This document shows positions 44,055 through 54,556 of a stretch of 64,000 nt of DNA, piece after piece. The translations under genes were made by a program, and so were the position numbers. Each line of letters starts with the position of its first letter. Position 1 is the stretch's first letter. The notes beneath the pieces are model-generated. The model did no database searches and was not told the DNA's origin. It was given only the letters and a program-made list of their open reading frames with translations. The stretch comes from CAIYTF01 sp963664845 (GTDB lineage Bacteria; Bacteroidota; Ignavibacteria; Ignavibacteriales; Ignavibacteriaceae), in the NCBI GenBank assembly GCA_963664845.1, contig OY761615.1, positions 992,001 to 1,056,000 of the forward strand. Direction: 5' to 3'.

Positions 44055-45431
44055 ATGTTCGAAATAAATCTTGACCTGATACGCAAATATGACCGTCCGG
44101 GCCCACGCTACACCAGCTACCCGACGGCTCCGCATTTTTCTGATTCGTTTACATCCGAAAACTATCTGGATGCAATCGTGTCATCCAACTATGGCGAAAA
44201 CCTGCCGGATCTTTCGCTTTATTTCCATCTTCCTTTTTGCGATACACTTTGCTATTTCTGTGGTTGCAATATGATCATTACGCGCAACCGGACCAGAGTG
44301 CAGGAATATATTGCCTATTTGAAAAAGGAAATAGATTTATTACGGAGTTACCTTTTAACCACGCGACAGGTTGCACAACTGCACTGGGGCGGTGGCACCC
44401 CTACTCACCTTTCACCGGAAGAAATTGCAGACCTCGCATCCTATATTCAGGAATCGTTCACTTTCAAAAAGGATGCGGAAAACAGTTGCGAAATTGATCC
44501 CCGCGGCTTGACCAGGGAACATTTGGTTGCATTGCGTGAAAATGGCTTTAACCGCATCAGTATGGGTGTTCAGGATTTTAACGAAAAAGTGCAGAACGCA
44601 GTGAACCGCATCCAGCCGGAAGCAATGACCAGACAAGTTGTCGATTGGGTTCGTGAACTTGGCTTTGCAAGCATTAACCTTGACCTTATCTATGGTCTCC
44701 CCTTTCAAACGCAGGAATCGTTTGCCGAGACCGTGGATAAGATAATCGATATTTCACCTGACAGGATTGCCGTGTTTAATTATGCGCACGTTCCCTGGAT
44801 GAAGAAACACATGGCCCTGATACACCCGGAAGATATTCCGGAACCGGAAGTGAAACTCCAGATACTCAAATCGACAGTTGAGAAACTAGTGAATGCCGGT
44901 TACGTGTTTATCGGCATGGATCATTTTGCCAAACCGACGGATGAGCTCTCCATCGCTTTTAAAGAAAAAAAGCTGTATCGTAATTTTCAGGGATACAGCA
45001 CCAATGCGGGACTCGATCTCTATGCAATGGGCATAACCGCGATCAGTCAGCTTGAAAACATTTACTCGCAGAACTACAAGACAGAAAAAGAATATTTCGC
45101 AGCGTTGGACAATGAACGGCTGCCCATAGCCAAAGGTTACACACTTTCGGAAGATGACCACCTTCGCCGTTTTGTAATCATGAAACTCATGTGTGATTTT
45201 GAATTGGATATGACTGTTGTTGAAAAAAAATTCAAAATCAAGTTCAGGGAGTATTTCAAACTTGGTATCGAAGGTCTCAAGTCCTTCATTGATGAAGGCC
45301 TTGTGGTAATTGAAGGCGATAAGATAAATGTTCTTGGCATGGGGCAACTGCTCATACGCAACATCGCAATTAACTTCGATGGCTATATAGAGAAGAATTT
45401 GGATACGGCGAGATATTCAAAGACGGTGTAA
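44055..45431 (+). CDS. hemN: oxygen-independent coproporphyrinogen III oxidase
   Basis: A 458-residue radical SAM enzyme that converts coproporphyrinogen III to protoporphyrinogen IX without oxygen. The [4Fe-4S] cysteines are Cys62, Cys66 and Cys69 ('FCDTLCYFCGC'), with the family Cys71 behind. 'YDRPGPRYTSYPTAPHF' is the true HemN N-terminus (not HemW), 'LHWGGGTPTHL' the SAM-binding loop and 'LIYGLPFQTQESF' a late barrel strand. It closes the heme unit and points to anaerobic or facultative growth. No oxygen-dependent hemF is seen in the window. Confidence 0.96.
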   Translation: MFEINLDLIRKYDRPGPRYTSYPTAPHFSDSFTSENYLDAIVSSNYGENLPDLSLYFHLPFCDTLCYFCGCNMIITRNRTRVQEYIAYLKKEIDLLRSYLLTTRQVAQLHWGGGTPTHLSPEEIADLASYIQESFTFKKDAENSCEIDPRGLTREHLVALRENGFNRISMGVQDFNEKVQNAVNRIQPEAMTRQVVDWVRELGFASINLDLIYGLPFQTQESFAETVDKIIDISPDRIAVFNYAHVPWMKKHMALIHPEDIPEPEVKLQILKSTVEKLVNAGYVFIGMDHFAKPTDELSIAFKEKKLYRNFQGYSTNAGLDLYAMGITAISQLENIYSQNYKTEKEYFAALDNERLPIAKGYTLSEDDHLRRFVIMKLMCDFELDMTVVEKKFKIKFREYFKLGIEGLKSFIDEGLVVIEGDKINVLGMGQLLIRNIAINFDGYIEKNLDTARYSKTV

Positions 45432-45725
45432 TTGATTTCGTAACTTAAGCAAAGTTTTACGCTGATGAAGCAAACTTGCGATGCCACCAATTTATTTTCC
45501 AGGCAGAACGGGGTTATTTAATCTTCCCACCTGCCAGGAAAAGAAATTTAATAAGCAGAGCCGTTTCGGAAAATTGTGCGCATTTTGTATCAAGGCTGTA
45601 AGCATCCTGCCATTTTACCTGCGGCAATTCCAATAAGGGTTGAAGCTTTAAAATTGTCAGCATCATTCCCGGTTTCCAACAGCCGAAGATGCGTTCCTCT
45701 TCAGTTTACCTGAGAAATTGGTTGA

Positions 45726-48278
45726 TCAATTTGTTGCCCCGGTATCCACCACAGATTCGATTGTTGCCTGAACAGATGTTGGCACGTTAGAGAAAAAGTC
45801 ATAACCGGTCAACGATTCAATATAATCAACACTCACCCGGTAATTACCCCAAGAGTCTGTAGCCGGTATGTTGGCATTGTCCATCAAGACAGCGATGCAC
45901 CTTGTACTCGATGTGACGCGGGAAACATCATTGGTTCCAGCCGGCAGAACCAAGACCACCTTCCAAGTCTTTGCCGGAACAGCAATTTTTCCGCCGTTAA
46001 TAGTATATATGACCGCAGTTGAGTCCGTCTGGACTCCACCATCACCGTAACCGCCGGAAACAATATATAGAACGTATCCCTGCGTAGCTAAAGCACGGCA
46101 ATATGTTTCCAACTTCTCCCATGGACCGCCATTATTATTTTGATTTTGCGGAATAATGTTAGACATAAGGAACACCGTATCATTATCTGCTTCCGTTAAG
46201 GTACGATCTGCTGATGGACACATATGCCCCCGCGAAAAGCCTGAGCCAGTATAATCTCCCGTTGATACCTGATACCATCCGGAAGGAAGCGATGCATCAG
46301 TTTTGAAAGTGCCCCGTGAGGCACTCCCCAGCCACGCCTGGCTTAATTGCCAACTTACCCAGTTTGGAATTCCCCGATCACGATTGTAAGACTCGCAATA
46401 CTGGCCTCTCATAATCAAATAATTAGCCGGATAGTTAGCATCATGAACTGCCCCACTGGGGTTTCCCATAGTAAGATTCACATTGGAAACCGGGGTATAA
46501 ATTGAAAATGACTGAACTGAGGAGGTGCCGCCGCCAGGAGTAGGAGTATATATGGTTACACTTGCGGTTCCTGCAATTGCAACACTTGCAGCAGGAATTG
46601 TAGCCTGAAGCTGCGTTGCGGAGACATAGGAAGTTGTTAAGGATGTTCCATTCCATTTGATAACCGAAGATGCAATAAATCCACTTCCAGTTACGGTAAG
46701 AGTAAAGTCGGCATTTCCAACCGGTATTGAAGCAGGGCTCAAAGAGGTCAGCACCGGCACCGGATTGGTTGCAGCAGAAATTGTGAAGGTAAGTGCTGAT
46801 GAAGTTCCACCGCCGGGTGTCGGGGAATAAACAGTTATATTTGCACTACCAGTACTTTCAACATTTACAGCAGGAACAGAAGCCTGAAGCTGTGTTGCCG
46901 AAACATAGGTGGTAGTGAGGCCAGTTCCATTCCATTGCACTACCGATGAAGAAACAAAATTACTTCCCTCAACCGTCAGGGTGAACATTGAACTGCCTGC
47001 CGCTGTTGAAGCAGGACTAAGCGTGCTGATGACCGGAGCAGGATTAGTGCCTGAAGAAATGGTAAACGTTAGTGCTGATGAAGTTCCACCGCCTTGTGCC
47101 GGAGAATAAACCGAAACGCTTGCCGTGCCGGCATTTGCAACACTTGCAGCGGGGATTGTTGCCTGAAGTTGAGTTGCCGATATAAAGGTTGTGGAAAGAT
47201 TGCTGCCATTCCATTGAATGACTGATGAGGAAACAAAACTGTTTCCCGTAACAGTCAACGAGAAATTTGCATTTCCGGCGATTATTGACGACGGCGAAAG
47301 CGAGGTGATTGCAGGGACCGGATTAGTGGCAGCCACATAATCGGTGAAACTGATATCATCAAAATTAGTTCTTGCGGATGCACCATCCGCTTTCCTGATT
47401 TCAAATCTGACTGAACCGCTGAGGTTGATTGCGAATGTTGCTGTTTGTAATACAGTGTCAGAAGTGGTGATATTTGAACCAGACTGTGTCCAGGAAGTCC
47501 CCTGGTTTGTTGAATACCACAGACCCCAGGTTGTATTTGCGTCAGAGCCATACTTAGCATGCATCACCGTTGCGTTTGACACCCCATTGATGAGGTCAAA
47601 CTTCATTGTCATTGTGCCGGAAAGGCGAATTCTAGCCGAGCGGGAACCGTTCTTTCGGTCAGAAGTTGAATTGCCCACCAGGGCGTCACTCAGGCTCCAA
47701 ACTCCCGTTTTAAGAGTATCATTTGCTACGGCATAAGCGGATTTGATTGTGCCGGATTCAAAAGTTTCCGTTGTAACTGCAAGTTTGGAGAACGTTGCCG
47801 CGGAAGACAGCCCTCCGCCAGGTGCAGGAGTATAAACAGTAACGCTTGCAGTTCCGGCTGTTGTCAGGTCAGAACCTGATACCACTGCCTGAAGCTGGTT
47901 TGAAGAAAGATATATGGTGGTTAAACCAACTCCATTCCATTTAATAATGGATGAGGGAAAGAAATTCTGACCCGTAACCGTGAGTGTAAATCCAGAGCTT
48001 CCCATCAGCATGTATGATGGACTTATTGACTCGACTATGGGTTGGGGTGTAATGGAGATGTTATAGGTGATGCTGTCAATGCTGCTAACCTGAATTGAAT
48101 CTTTTTGTCCGGTGCTCCTATGGATATACAACTTCTGACCAATAGTAATACTGTCGACGCCAGCTATAACGACCGTATCTTTTGCTCCCGTACTCTCGTG
48201 AATTATAACTCCCTGCGTGAACACCGGGATACAATAGAACGATAGAAGGAACGCGCTTAACAAAAGTCTTTTTATCAT
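45726..48278 (-). CDS. secreted TIG-repeat DNA/RNA non-specific endonuclease
   Basis: An 850-residue exported nuclease. A signal peptide (1-21) precedes a short strand-rich part with the repeated 'ESTGAKDTVVI…VDSITI' pattern, one IPT/TIG domain (about 78-165), an insert of about 140 residues, then three TIG domains in a row (about 310-580; each 'NPVP..TSLSPAS…TLTVTGSxF…VKWNG…'). The C-terminal NUC1 domain has the catalytic His685 in 'SRGHMCPSADR' and 'SNIIPQNQNNNGGPW' (the Mg-binding Asn). It degrades nucleic acids outside the cell, probably for nutrient use. Unlike its neighbours it has no type IX sorting end. It lies 22 bp behind a T9SS protein gene. Confidence 0.88.
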   Translation of the reverse strand: MIKRLLLSAFLLSFYCIPVFTQGVIIHESTGAKDTVVIAGVDSITIGQKLYIHRSTGQKDSIQVSSIDSITYNISITPQPIVESISPSYMLMGSSGFTLTVTGQNFFPSSIIKWNGVGLTTIYLSSNQLQAVVSGSDLTTAGTASVTVYTPAPGGGLSSAATFSKLAVTTETFESGTIKSAYAVANDTLKTGVWSLSDALVGNSTSDRKNGSRSARIRLSGTMTMKFDLINGVSNATVMHAKYGSDANTTWGLWYSTNQGTSWTQSGSNITTSDTVLQTATFAINLSGSVRFEIRKADGASARTNFDDISFTDYVAATNPVPAITSLSPSSIIAGNANFSLTVTGNSFVSSSVIQWNGSNLSTTFISATQLQATIPAASVANAGTASVSVYSPAQGGGTSSALTFTISSGTNPAPVISTLSPASTAAGSSMFTLTVEGSNFVSSSVVQWNGTGLTTTYVSATQLQASVPAVNVESTGSANITVYSPTPGGGTSSALTFTISAATNPVPVLTSLSPASIPVGNADFTLTVTGSGFIASSVIKWNGTSLTTSYVSATQLQATIPAASVAIAGTASVTIYTPTPGGGTSSVQSFSIYTPVSNVNLTMGNPSGAVHDANYPANYLIMRGQYCESYNRDRGIPNWVSWQLSQAWLGSASRGTFKTDASLPSGWYQVSTGDYTGSGFSRGHMCPSADRTLTEADNDTVFLMSNIIPQNQNNNGGPWEKLETYCRALATQGYVLYIVSGGYGDGGVQTDSTAVIYTINGGKIAVPAKTWKVVLVLPAGTNDVSRVTSSTRCIAVLMDNANIPATDSWGNYRVSVDYIESLTGYDFFSNVPTSVQATIESVVDTGATN

Positions 48279-48300
48279 TATCCTGATCCTAATCAGATAT

Positions 48301-49122
48301 TTATTTAATTAATGACATTTTTTTACACATGCTCATACCGGCTGCAACTAATTTGCAAAAGTATACACCACTTGAAAGCCTGCCAGCGTCGAATTGAATT
48401 GTATAGTTCCCAACGGGCTTCACCTCGTTAACCAGAGTGGCAACTACATTTCCCAAAACATCAAATATCCTCAATTCCACCCTGCCTTGTACCGGAATAC
48501 TGAAACCAATGGTTGTAACCGGGTTAAAAGGGTTTGGATAGTTCTGATTAAGCTGATAGGATGCTGTTATTGCATGGTTTATGGTTATGCCATCGGTATA
48601 CTTGAAAGAACCGTCGTTATCCTTCATTTTCAGACGATAGAGTAAAATGCCTTGTTGGGGGTTTGCATCCGTAAAGATATAGTTCCGAAGAATGTTACTG
48701 GAACCGGCCGCCTTTACGCTTCCGACTTTCACCCAAACCGCTGAACCGCCTGCTGCTCTTTCAATTTCGAAAATTGCCGTGTTCGATTCAGACGCGGTTT
48801 TCCAACTAAGCGTAACAGTATTCCCAACCGCATTTGCACAGAAGGATACCAATTCGACGGGTAACGGTGTTCCACTACTGAAATTGTTAAAAGTGATTTT
48901 CTGCAGATTAGGCAGTGAGTCGTATACGACTACACCCGAAGTAAGCGAAATTTGCAGGATAGTTCCTGAGACATTGAATGTCAGTTTTCTGACAAGGTCA
49001 ACCGATGAATATTTTGTGGAACCATCTTTGTTCTGAACGTTCATAAATGGCTGGGCAATCAGCCCACAAGAGAAAAACGCAACTAACAGGACGGACAGTG
49101 TGAGCCGTCGCATCCTCAACAT
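48301..49122 (-). CDS. T9SS sorting-domain protein
   Basis: A secreted protein of about 273 residues. A signal peptide ('LTLSVLLVAFFSCGLIAQ') is followed by a short N-terminal unit ('DGSTKYSSVDLVRKLTFN'), a fibronectin-like domain ('PVELVSFCANAVGNTVTLSW') and the type IX sorting module ('NYPNPFNPVTTIGF', 'LSSGVYFCKLVA', end 'CKKMSLIK'). The ATG at 49122 has AAGG 4 nt upstream and sits before the signal peptide; an earlier ATG (49167) would put 15 polar residues in front. It is upstream of the TIG nuclease in the same unit and shares its N-terminal VDxIxxI-type pattern, so the two may work at the same surface site. Confidence 0.82.
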   Translation of the reverse strand: MLRMRRLTLSVLLVAFFSCGLIAQPFMNVQNKDGSTKYSSVDLVRKLTFNVSGTILQISLTSGVVVYDSLPNLQKITFNNFSSGTPLPVELVSFCANAVGNTVTLSWKTASESNTAIFEIERAAGGSAVWVKVGSVKAAGSSNILRNYIFTDANPQQGILLYRLKMKDNDGSFKYTDGITINHAITASYQLNQNYPNPFNPVTTIGFSIPVQGRVELRIFDVLGNVVATLVNEVKPVGNYTIQFDAGRLSSGVYFCKLVAAGMSMCKKMSLIK

Positions 49123-49640
49123 TGCCTTATCAGGGAGGAAAGAACACCAGTGTATGTTTTCGTACATGAATAATCTGATTTATTGCTGGAAAAATTGTCC
49201 GACCACTTAACTATTTATCTGAACCGCAGCGCTTATTTCTAAGCAAAAAGGGGCAGAAAACCGGAGATGACCTCCAAATTATGGAGGACTTATTTAGTGA
49301 AAAATAACCAGGGTAAGTGACAAATTTGAACAAAAAGGTTCCTCACAATATCCCATAAGAAACACTGAAAAGAACTCAACATTGTTCTATTTAATTAAAC
49401 TGCCGTAAAATAGTCTATGGAGCAATGGCTGCCAATGGAATGATAGCGAACGAAAACATCTGGCTGCGAACGCTAAATAATATCGATGTACGAGAGCAGG
49501 CAACATGCTTTCAAGATAGCTTTTTTAACCCAATTCTTTATTTTGTCTGAAGCCAATAAATGCTGAGATTACAGACACGGGTTGCTATTGTTGCACGCGC
49601 TGATGAAAAATTACAGATTACGCAGAGGTTAAAAATATGA
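49123..49640. other. intergenic, no gene seen
   Basis: About 520 bp between the T9SS protein and the prohibitin-like gene hold no credible gene. The part next to 49122 should contain the promoter of the T9SS-nuclease unit. No repeat or RNA gene was recognised. Confidence 0.4.
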
Positions 49641-49668
49641 AAGGCTGTCACGAAATGGGGACAGCCTT
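49641..49668 (-). terminator. terminator of the phosphorylase/prohibitin unit
   Basis: A 9-bp stem AAGGCTGTC / GACAGCCTT with a 10-nt loop lies about 12 bp behind the stop codon of the prohibitin-like gene. T-rich tracts on both sides make it usable in both directions. Confidence 0.8.
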
Positions 49669-49679
49669 TTTTTGAGATT

Positions 49680-50558
49680 CTATTTTTCCTGGTCATTCCC
49701 CAGTATGACCGGTAAACCGTTTTTGCCTGCACCAATTATTACCACCTTGGTATTCTTGGAATTTGCCAGCTTCTCGGTTGCTTCGATGCCTTTCCATTTC
49801 AGGAGTGGTTCGCTGAGTCCCTTGGTTACTATTACCTGAAAATCGGAAATACCCTGTGCTTCAATTCTTTTTCTGTCCGCTTCCTGTTTCTCTTTCAGAA
49901 GGATGAATTGCATACGCTGACTTTCCTGTTCAGCTTTCAGTTTCTCTTCAATGGCAACCGTAAGTCCCTCCGGCAGCGATATCTGACGCATTGGTGCGCT
50001 TACAATCATTATCCCGTCTTTTTCTACCATCGCACGAAGTTGATCTTCAATATCACGCTCAACACCTTCGCGTTGTGAAGTGTAAAGTGCCTTGGCCTCC
50101 GATTTGGACGTCACTCCCCGTACAACGGAGCGAAATTGCGGTATCAGAATAACGTCGGCAAAATTAACGCCCACCGTCTTATAGATATAATTCGCGCGAT
50201 CAGGGTTCAACTGATAAACAAGACTGATCTCCAACTGAACGCTTAAACCTTCTTTGGAAGGAACGCTCATGTTTTCCTTGATCTCCATCCTTTTAATGTT
50301 GAACTTGACAACGTTGGCAAACGGGTTAACAAAGTTGACACCGCTTTTCAGCGTAAAGTCGCTCACATTTCCGAAGAAGTCCACAACTCCAACATTTCCC
50401 GCAGGAATGACAGTGAAACATTGCGTCAGTCCAATAATTATACCGACGCCAATCACGCCAGAACCAATATTTATTCTCTGCCGGTTTCCTTCTTTTTTTG
50501 CTGTCCTGAATATTCCTATTCCGACAATGGCTATGACAATCGCGAATATGAATAACAC
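49680..50558 (-). CDS. prohibitin/SPFH-family membrane protein
   Basis: A 292-residue protein anchored by an N-terminal hydrophobic part (two segments, about 1-16 and 30-50). The SPFH domain follows ('VIPAGNVGVVDFFGNV', 'SVPSKEGLSVQLEISLVYQL', 'PQFRSVVRGVTS', 'EGVERDIEDQLRAMVEKDGI'), then a helical 'EEKLKAEQESQRMQFILLKE' region used for ring assembly. Prohibitins form large membrane rings that hold proteases or organise the membrane. It is 17 bp behind the pyrimidine-nucleoside phosphorylase gene, so they share a transcript; a functional link is not obvious. Confidence 0.9.
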   Translation of the reverse strand: MLFIFAIVIAIVGIGIFRTAKKEGNRQRINIGSGVIGVGIIIGLTQCFTVIPAGNVGVVDFFGNVSDFTLKSGVNFVNPFANVVKFNIKRMEIKENMSVPSKEGLSVQLEISLVYQLNPDRANYIYKTVGVNFADVILIPQFRSVVRGVTSKSEAKALYTSQREGVERDIEDQLRAMVEKDGIMIVSAPMRQISLPEGLTVAIEEKLKAEQESQRMQFILLKEKQEADRKRIEAQGISDFQVIVTKGLSEPLLKWKGIEATEKLANSKNTKVVIIGAGKNGLPVILGNDQEK

Positions 50559-50575
50559 AATGACACTCTCTTCCG

Positions 50576-51880
50576 TTACTGAATTATTTTCCTAATCAAG
50601 ACCGGTATTTCCGTTCTTTCTTTGCTGACTATGATCGCACTGTTAAGGCGATTTTCCGCTACATCCAGCTTCTCTTCCAAATCGGTAAAAAGCTCGGCAA
50701 TTGGTTTCCCTTCCTCGAGATACTCCCCTATTTTTGGATAGAATATGATGCCGGCTTTTGGATCGATAACATCATCCTTGGTAAATCTGCCTGCTCCCAG
50801 TTCAAGACCGGCCATCCCCACCTGGTAGGTATCAATCTCTGCAATATAGCCAGATTGTTTTGCCAGGAACACACGATGAAACTGTGACTGGGGATATTTC
50901 TCCGGATTGAGAAGATAGCTTACATCGCCACCCTGGGCAGCAACAATTTCCTGGAACTTTTCCCAGGCTTTGCCATTCGCAATGAATGTCTCTGCCAAGG
51001 TTTTGCCATTTTCGATCGAATCTGCCTTTCCGGCCAGAAAGAGCATTCCGCCCGCCAGGTAAAGCGACACTTCCAGGAGATCACCACCCGGTTCACCTTT
51101 GAGGATTTTAACTACTTCAACTATTTCAAGCCAGTTCCCGATGTAGTTTCCCAGAGGTTGGCTCATATCAGTGATGAATCCGATAACTTTTTTATCAAAG
51201 GCTTTTGCAGTATTAATGAGAGATTCCGCGAGCGCGATGGAATCTTCATACTTTTTCATAAAGGCACCGCTTCCGGTCTTAACGTCAAGCACCAAACCAT
51301 CAATTCCTTCGGCCAGTTTTTTGCTCATGATGCTTCCGGTAATCAATGGGATTGATTCAACTGTTGCGGTAACATCACGAAGTGCATAGAGCAGCTTATC
51401 TGCAGGTGCTATTTCCTCGGTTTGTCCCACGAGAACCGCTCCAACTTCCTTAATTATTTTTTTATACTCGTCGAGTGGAAGACTTGTTTTGAAGCCCGGT
51501 ATTGCATCCAGCTTATCCAATGTTCCACCGGTATGTCCAAGTCCTCTGCCAGAGATCATTGGGACTGCCACACCGGCAGCCGCAACAACCGATGCCAGAA
51601 TAAATGACGTTTTATCTCCCACTCCCCCTGTTGAGTGCTTATCAATTTTGAGTCCGGGAATATTGGAAAGATCAACAACCAGACCGCTATAGAGCATTGC
51701 TTCGGTAAGTGCGGCAGTTTCCAGTACAGTCATACCATTCAGGTAAATTGACATCAAGAATACAGACATTTGATAGTCCGGAATTTTTTTAGTGGTGTAC
51801 TGATTGACCATATATTGGATTTCTTCCCTTGACAGGATACCTTTGTCCCGTTTCTTGCGGATTATTTCGATAGGATTCAT
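50576..51880 (-). CDS. pyrimidine-nucleoside (thymidine) phosphorylase
   Basis: A 434-residue enzyme that splits thymidine/uridine with phosphate into base and (deoxy)ribose-1-phosphate for salvage. 'IIRKKRDKGILSREEIQYMV' opens the helical domain, 'KHSTGGVGDKTS' binds phosphate, 'SGRGLGHTGGTLDKLD' is the family signature and 'VLDVKTGSGAFMK' binds the base. Length is that of the Pdp/DeoA family; whether it prefers thymidine only (DeoA) or also uridine (Pdp) cannot be decided from the sequence. Confidence 0.94.
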   Translation of the reverse strand: MNPIEIIRKKRDKGILSREEIQYMVNQYTTKKIPDYQMSVFLMSIYLNGMTVLETAALTEAMLYSGLVVDLSNIPGLKIDKHSTGGVGDKTSFILASVVAAAGVAVPMISGRGLGHTGGTLDKLDAIPGFKTSLPLDEYKKIIKEVGAVLVGQTEEIAPADKLLYALRDVTATVESIPLITGSIMSKKLAEGIDGLVLDVKTGSGAFMKKYEDSIALAESLINTAKAFDKKVIGFITDMSQPLGNYIGNWLEIVEVVKILKGEPGGDLLEVSLYLAGGMLFLAGKADSIENGKTLAETFIANGKAWEKFQEIVAAQGGDVSYLLNPEKYPQSQFHRVFLAKQSGYIAEIDTYQVGMAGLELGAGRFTKDDVIDPKAGIIFYPKIGEYLEEGKPIAELFTDLEEKLDVAENRLNSAIIVSKERTEIPVLIRKIIQ

Positions 51881-52303
51881 ACGTGCCTCTATACCTGATG
51901 TTTATTGTTGTGGCTGATTTTGTAATGCAAAATTAATGAATTTCAGCCAATTCCAGGGAGAAAAGAAAGAATATATTGATAACGAAATTCTGTTCCAACT
52001 AATCCCTCTTGGCCTCAGATACTCTTTGGCATAGTCTTTCCGGTTCACTTGTCATTCGTAAATTCTCTACAGGAGACCTGGATACTCCTGAAGGGTATCA
52101 ACCGACAGAAAAGACAAAACCGTGTCGTAACGCGTTAATACCTACCTGGGAAAGGCAGCTATAAAAGCATAACAAAAACTTGTAGGGGAAGGAAAAGTTT
52201 ACCATCTTAGAAGTACTAATTCATATTGAATTTGTTGCCCTGTTCTCAATTGACCGTATTCCGATAGCACCAGTAAGTCTCCTATATAAGAAAGAAATTT
52301 TAA
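51881..52303. other. divergent intergenic region, no gene seen
   Basis: The 423 bp between the phosphorylase gene and the GAF-PAS kinase must hold two divergent promoters; no clear boxes were assigned and no gene or RNA was recognised. Confidence 0.4.
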
Positions 52304-54322
52304 TTGTCAGACTCAACACACTCTGTCTTACTGGGGGAGATAAGAAGCCTTAAAGAACGCGAAGCTTCATTACAGCGCTCATTGCGCAATTATTCAATTA
52401 TGCATGCTGTTGTCAGCATAGCCAACGAAGCCCTTACAAGGCAACAATTACTGAAGGAAATATTAGCAGAGACTATCAGGCTGCTTAGTTTTGACGGCGG
52501 CGGAATCTATCTGCTTGATGAAGATTCTTGCACTGCCAGAATTGTCTGCCAGCTCAATCTTCCTGAAGAGTTTGTTAAAAAAAACAGGACTGTCTCAACT
52601 GCCCAGCCTCCATATTCCCAAATATTTATTGAAGCCAAACCACTTTTCTCTGAAAACTATCGAGATTTAAAGCCTGAAGACGCAGATACATTCGGATTTA
52701 CCTCTGTTGCAAGCATTCCTATCACCTTTGGCGAAACCATTCTGGGAGCCTACAATGTAACGACGAAATCGAAACAGTATCTTGATGAAGATGACCGTCA
52801 TATACTTGTTTCAATTGGCAAAGAGATTGGAAGCGCGCTTTTTCGGATAAACCAGCAGGAAATTATCAATACTGAAAATGACAACCTGCAAACCTTTATT
52901 AACACCGTAGACGATATGATGTTCGTCCTGGATAGTAAGGGAAATATAATTCTAACGAACCTGGCGATGAGCAAAAAACTTGAGTATGAGCCTAAGGAGT
53001 TAATTGGCAAATCAGTGCTTGAATTGCACGTTCCCAGCAGACGTGATGAAGCAGCGCAAATAGTTGCGGATATGATGCAAGGCAAACGCGACTTTTCTCC
53101 CATCCCGCTAATCAGCAAGAGTCTGCGGGTAATTGAAGTCGAAACTCGAACAACGCCTGGTATGTGGGATAACAGGCATGTGATATTTGGCGTTACCAGA
53201 GATATTTCTGACCGGGCGCTGGCGGAAACTGCACTCCTAAACGAAACCAATCGTTTAAAGACCATACTGTCAATGGCAAGTGACGGTATTCACATACTGG
53301 ATACAGAGGGCAATCTAATTCAATTCAGTGACTCATTTGCGCGAACACTAGGTTATACACCAGAAGAAGCAGCTAAGCTTAAAATAACCGATTGGGACCC
53401 TCAATTGGATTCCGCAAAGTTGTTTGAATTAGTACGTTCAGTTGGAGTAGGTGCTTTATCGGTTGAGACTGTGCATCGCCGAAAAGATGGAGTTCTGATA
53501 AATGTCGAGATCAGCTCAAAAGAAATTGAATTTAATGGTGTCAGTTATATTTACGCATCGGCCCGCGACATAACCGAGCGAAAACTTGCCGAAGAAAAAA
53601 TGCATGACTACGCCGAGTCTTTGAAAACGGCCAATGCAACAAAGGATAAGTTTTTTTCCATAATTGCGCACGATCTCCGCGGTCCGTTCCAAAACTTTTT
53701 GTCGATCTCGTCGCTTCTTGACAAGGATGCTTTTTCCCTTCCACCCACCGAAATCCAATTTTTAGCCAAAGAGCTGCATCTTGCCTTGGAGAATCAATTT
53801 GAACTGCTTCAACAACTTCTGGACTGGGCACGAATTCAGACGGGCAAGTTAGTGATCAGTAAAACCACACTGCCCCTTGCTGAGACTGTGAACAAAATTC
53901 TCCCGCAATTTCAAATAGCCCTTTCGAACAAGCAAATCAGCACGCAAGTGAATATTGACCCGCGAATTGGAGTGTGTGTGGATAAGGATTCGTTGTATTT
54001 GATAATGCGAAATATGGTGTCAAACAGTATTAAGTTCACTCCTCACGGCGGTAACATATCCATCTCTGCACTGGCAGAAGACGATGAGGTGCTCATAAAA
54101 GTACAAGATACGGGAGTGGGGATGAGCGAAGATAAATTGCGCTCACTGTTTAGAATTGATTCCGCGAAATCGACACCCGGTACAGAGCAGGAAAAAGGCA
54201 CCGGCCTTGGCTTAATTTTATGTAAAGAGCTAATCGACAAAAATAGCGGACAGATTTGGTTCACCAGCGAACCAGGAAATGGCACGACATGCATATTCAC
54301 ATTGTCCACAGTATGCCAATGA
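52304..54322 (+). CDS. GAF-PAS-PAS sensor histidine kinase
   Basis: A 672-residue soluble kinase. A short coiled coil precedes a GAF domain (about 35-185, 'LLSFDGGGIYLLDED'), PAS 1 (about 195-315), PAS 2 (about 320-440, ending 'YASARDITERKLAEEKM'), HisKA with 'KFFSIIAHDLRGPFQNF', and HATPase ('NMVSNSIKFTP', 'DTGVGMSEDKL', 'GTGLGLILCKEL'). The HisKA type equals that of the Cache kinase at 10-11.8 kb, so they may be paralogues. The start is TTG; no ATG gives the N-terminal coiled coil. No regulator lies beside it. Confidence 0.9.
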   Translation: MSDSTHSVLLGEIRSLKEREASLQRSLRNYSIMHAVVSIANEALTRQQLLKEILAETIRLLSFDGGGIYLLDEDSCTARIVCQLNLPEEFVKKNRTVSTAQPPYSQIFIEAKPLFSENYRDLKPEDADTFGFTSVASIPITFGETILGAYNVTTKSKQYLDEDDRHILVSIGKEIGSALFRINQQEIINTENDNLQTFINTVDDMMFVLDSKGNIILTNLAMSKKLEYEPKELIGKSVLELHVPSRRDEAAQIVADMMQGKRDFSPIPLISKSLRVIEVETRTTPGMWDNRHVIFGVTRDISDRALAETALLNETNRLKTILSMASDGIHILDTEGNLIQFSDSFARTLGYTPEEAAKLKITDWDPQLDSAKLFELVRSVGVGALSVETVHRRKDGVLINVEISSKEIEFNGVSYIYASARDITERKLAEEKMHDYAESLKTANATKDKFFSIIAHDLRGPFQNFLSISSLLDKDAFSLPPTEIQFLAKELHLALENQFELLQQLLDWARIQTGKLVISKTTLPLAETVNKILPQFQIALSNKQISTQVNIDPRIGVCVDKDSLYLIMRNMVSNSIKFTPHGGNISISALAEDDEVLIKVQDTGVGMSEDKLRSLFRIDSAKSTPGTEQEKGTGLGLILCKELIDKNSGQIWFTSEPGNGTTCIFTLSTVCQ

Positions 54323-54556
54323 ATGCAGAAGAGCAAGTTCGCCTATTGTTTAAGGTACTGTTTTTAGACAGAAAGACAAATACCTGAAAACTCATATTAA
54401 GCCTGACTATACAGAGAAAAGCAGGCTTGATGCTGCCTACGGGTTGCTTTTAATCATCTTTCTGCTATTTTAGAAAAACCGTTTATTGAAATTACCGGCA
54501 GACTTCTGCCTCGCTACGAATTACACTATCCCCTTTAAGCAACGGTGAATTGGACA

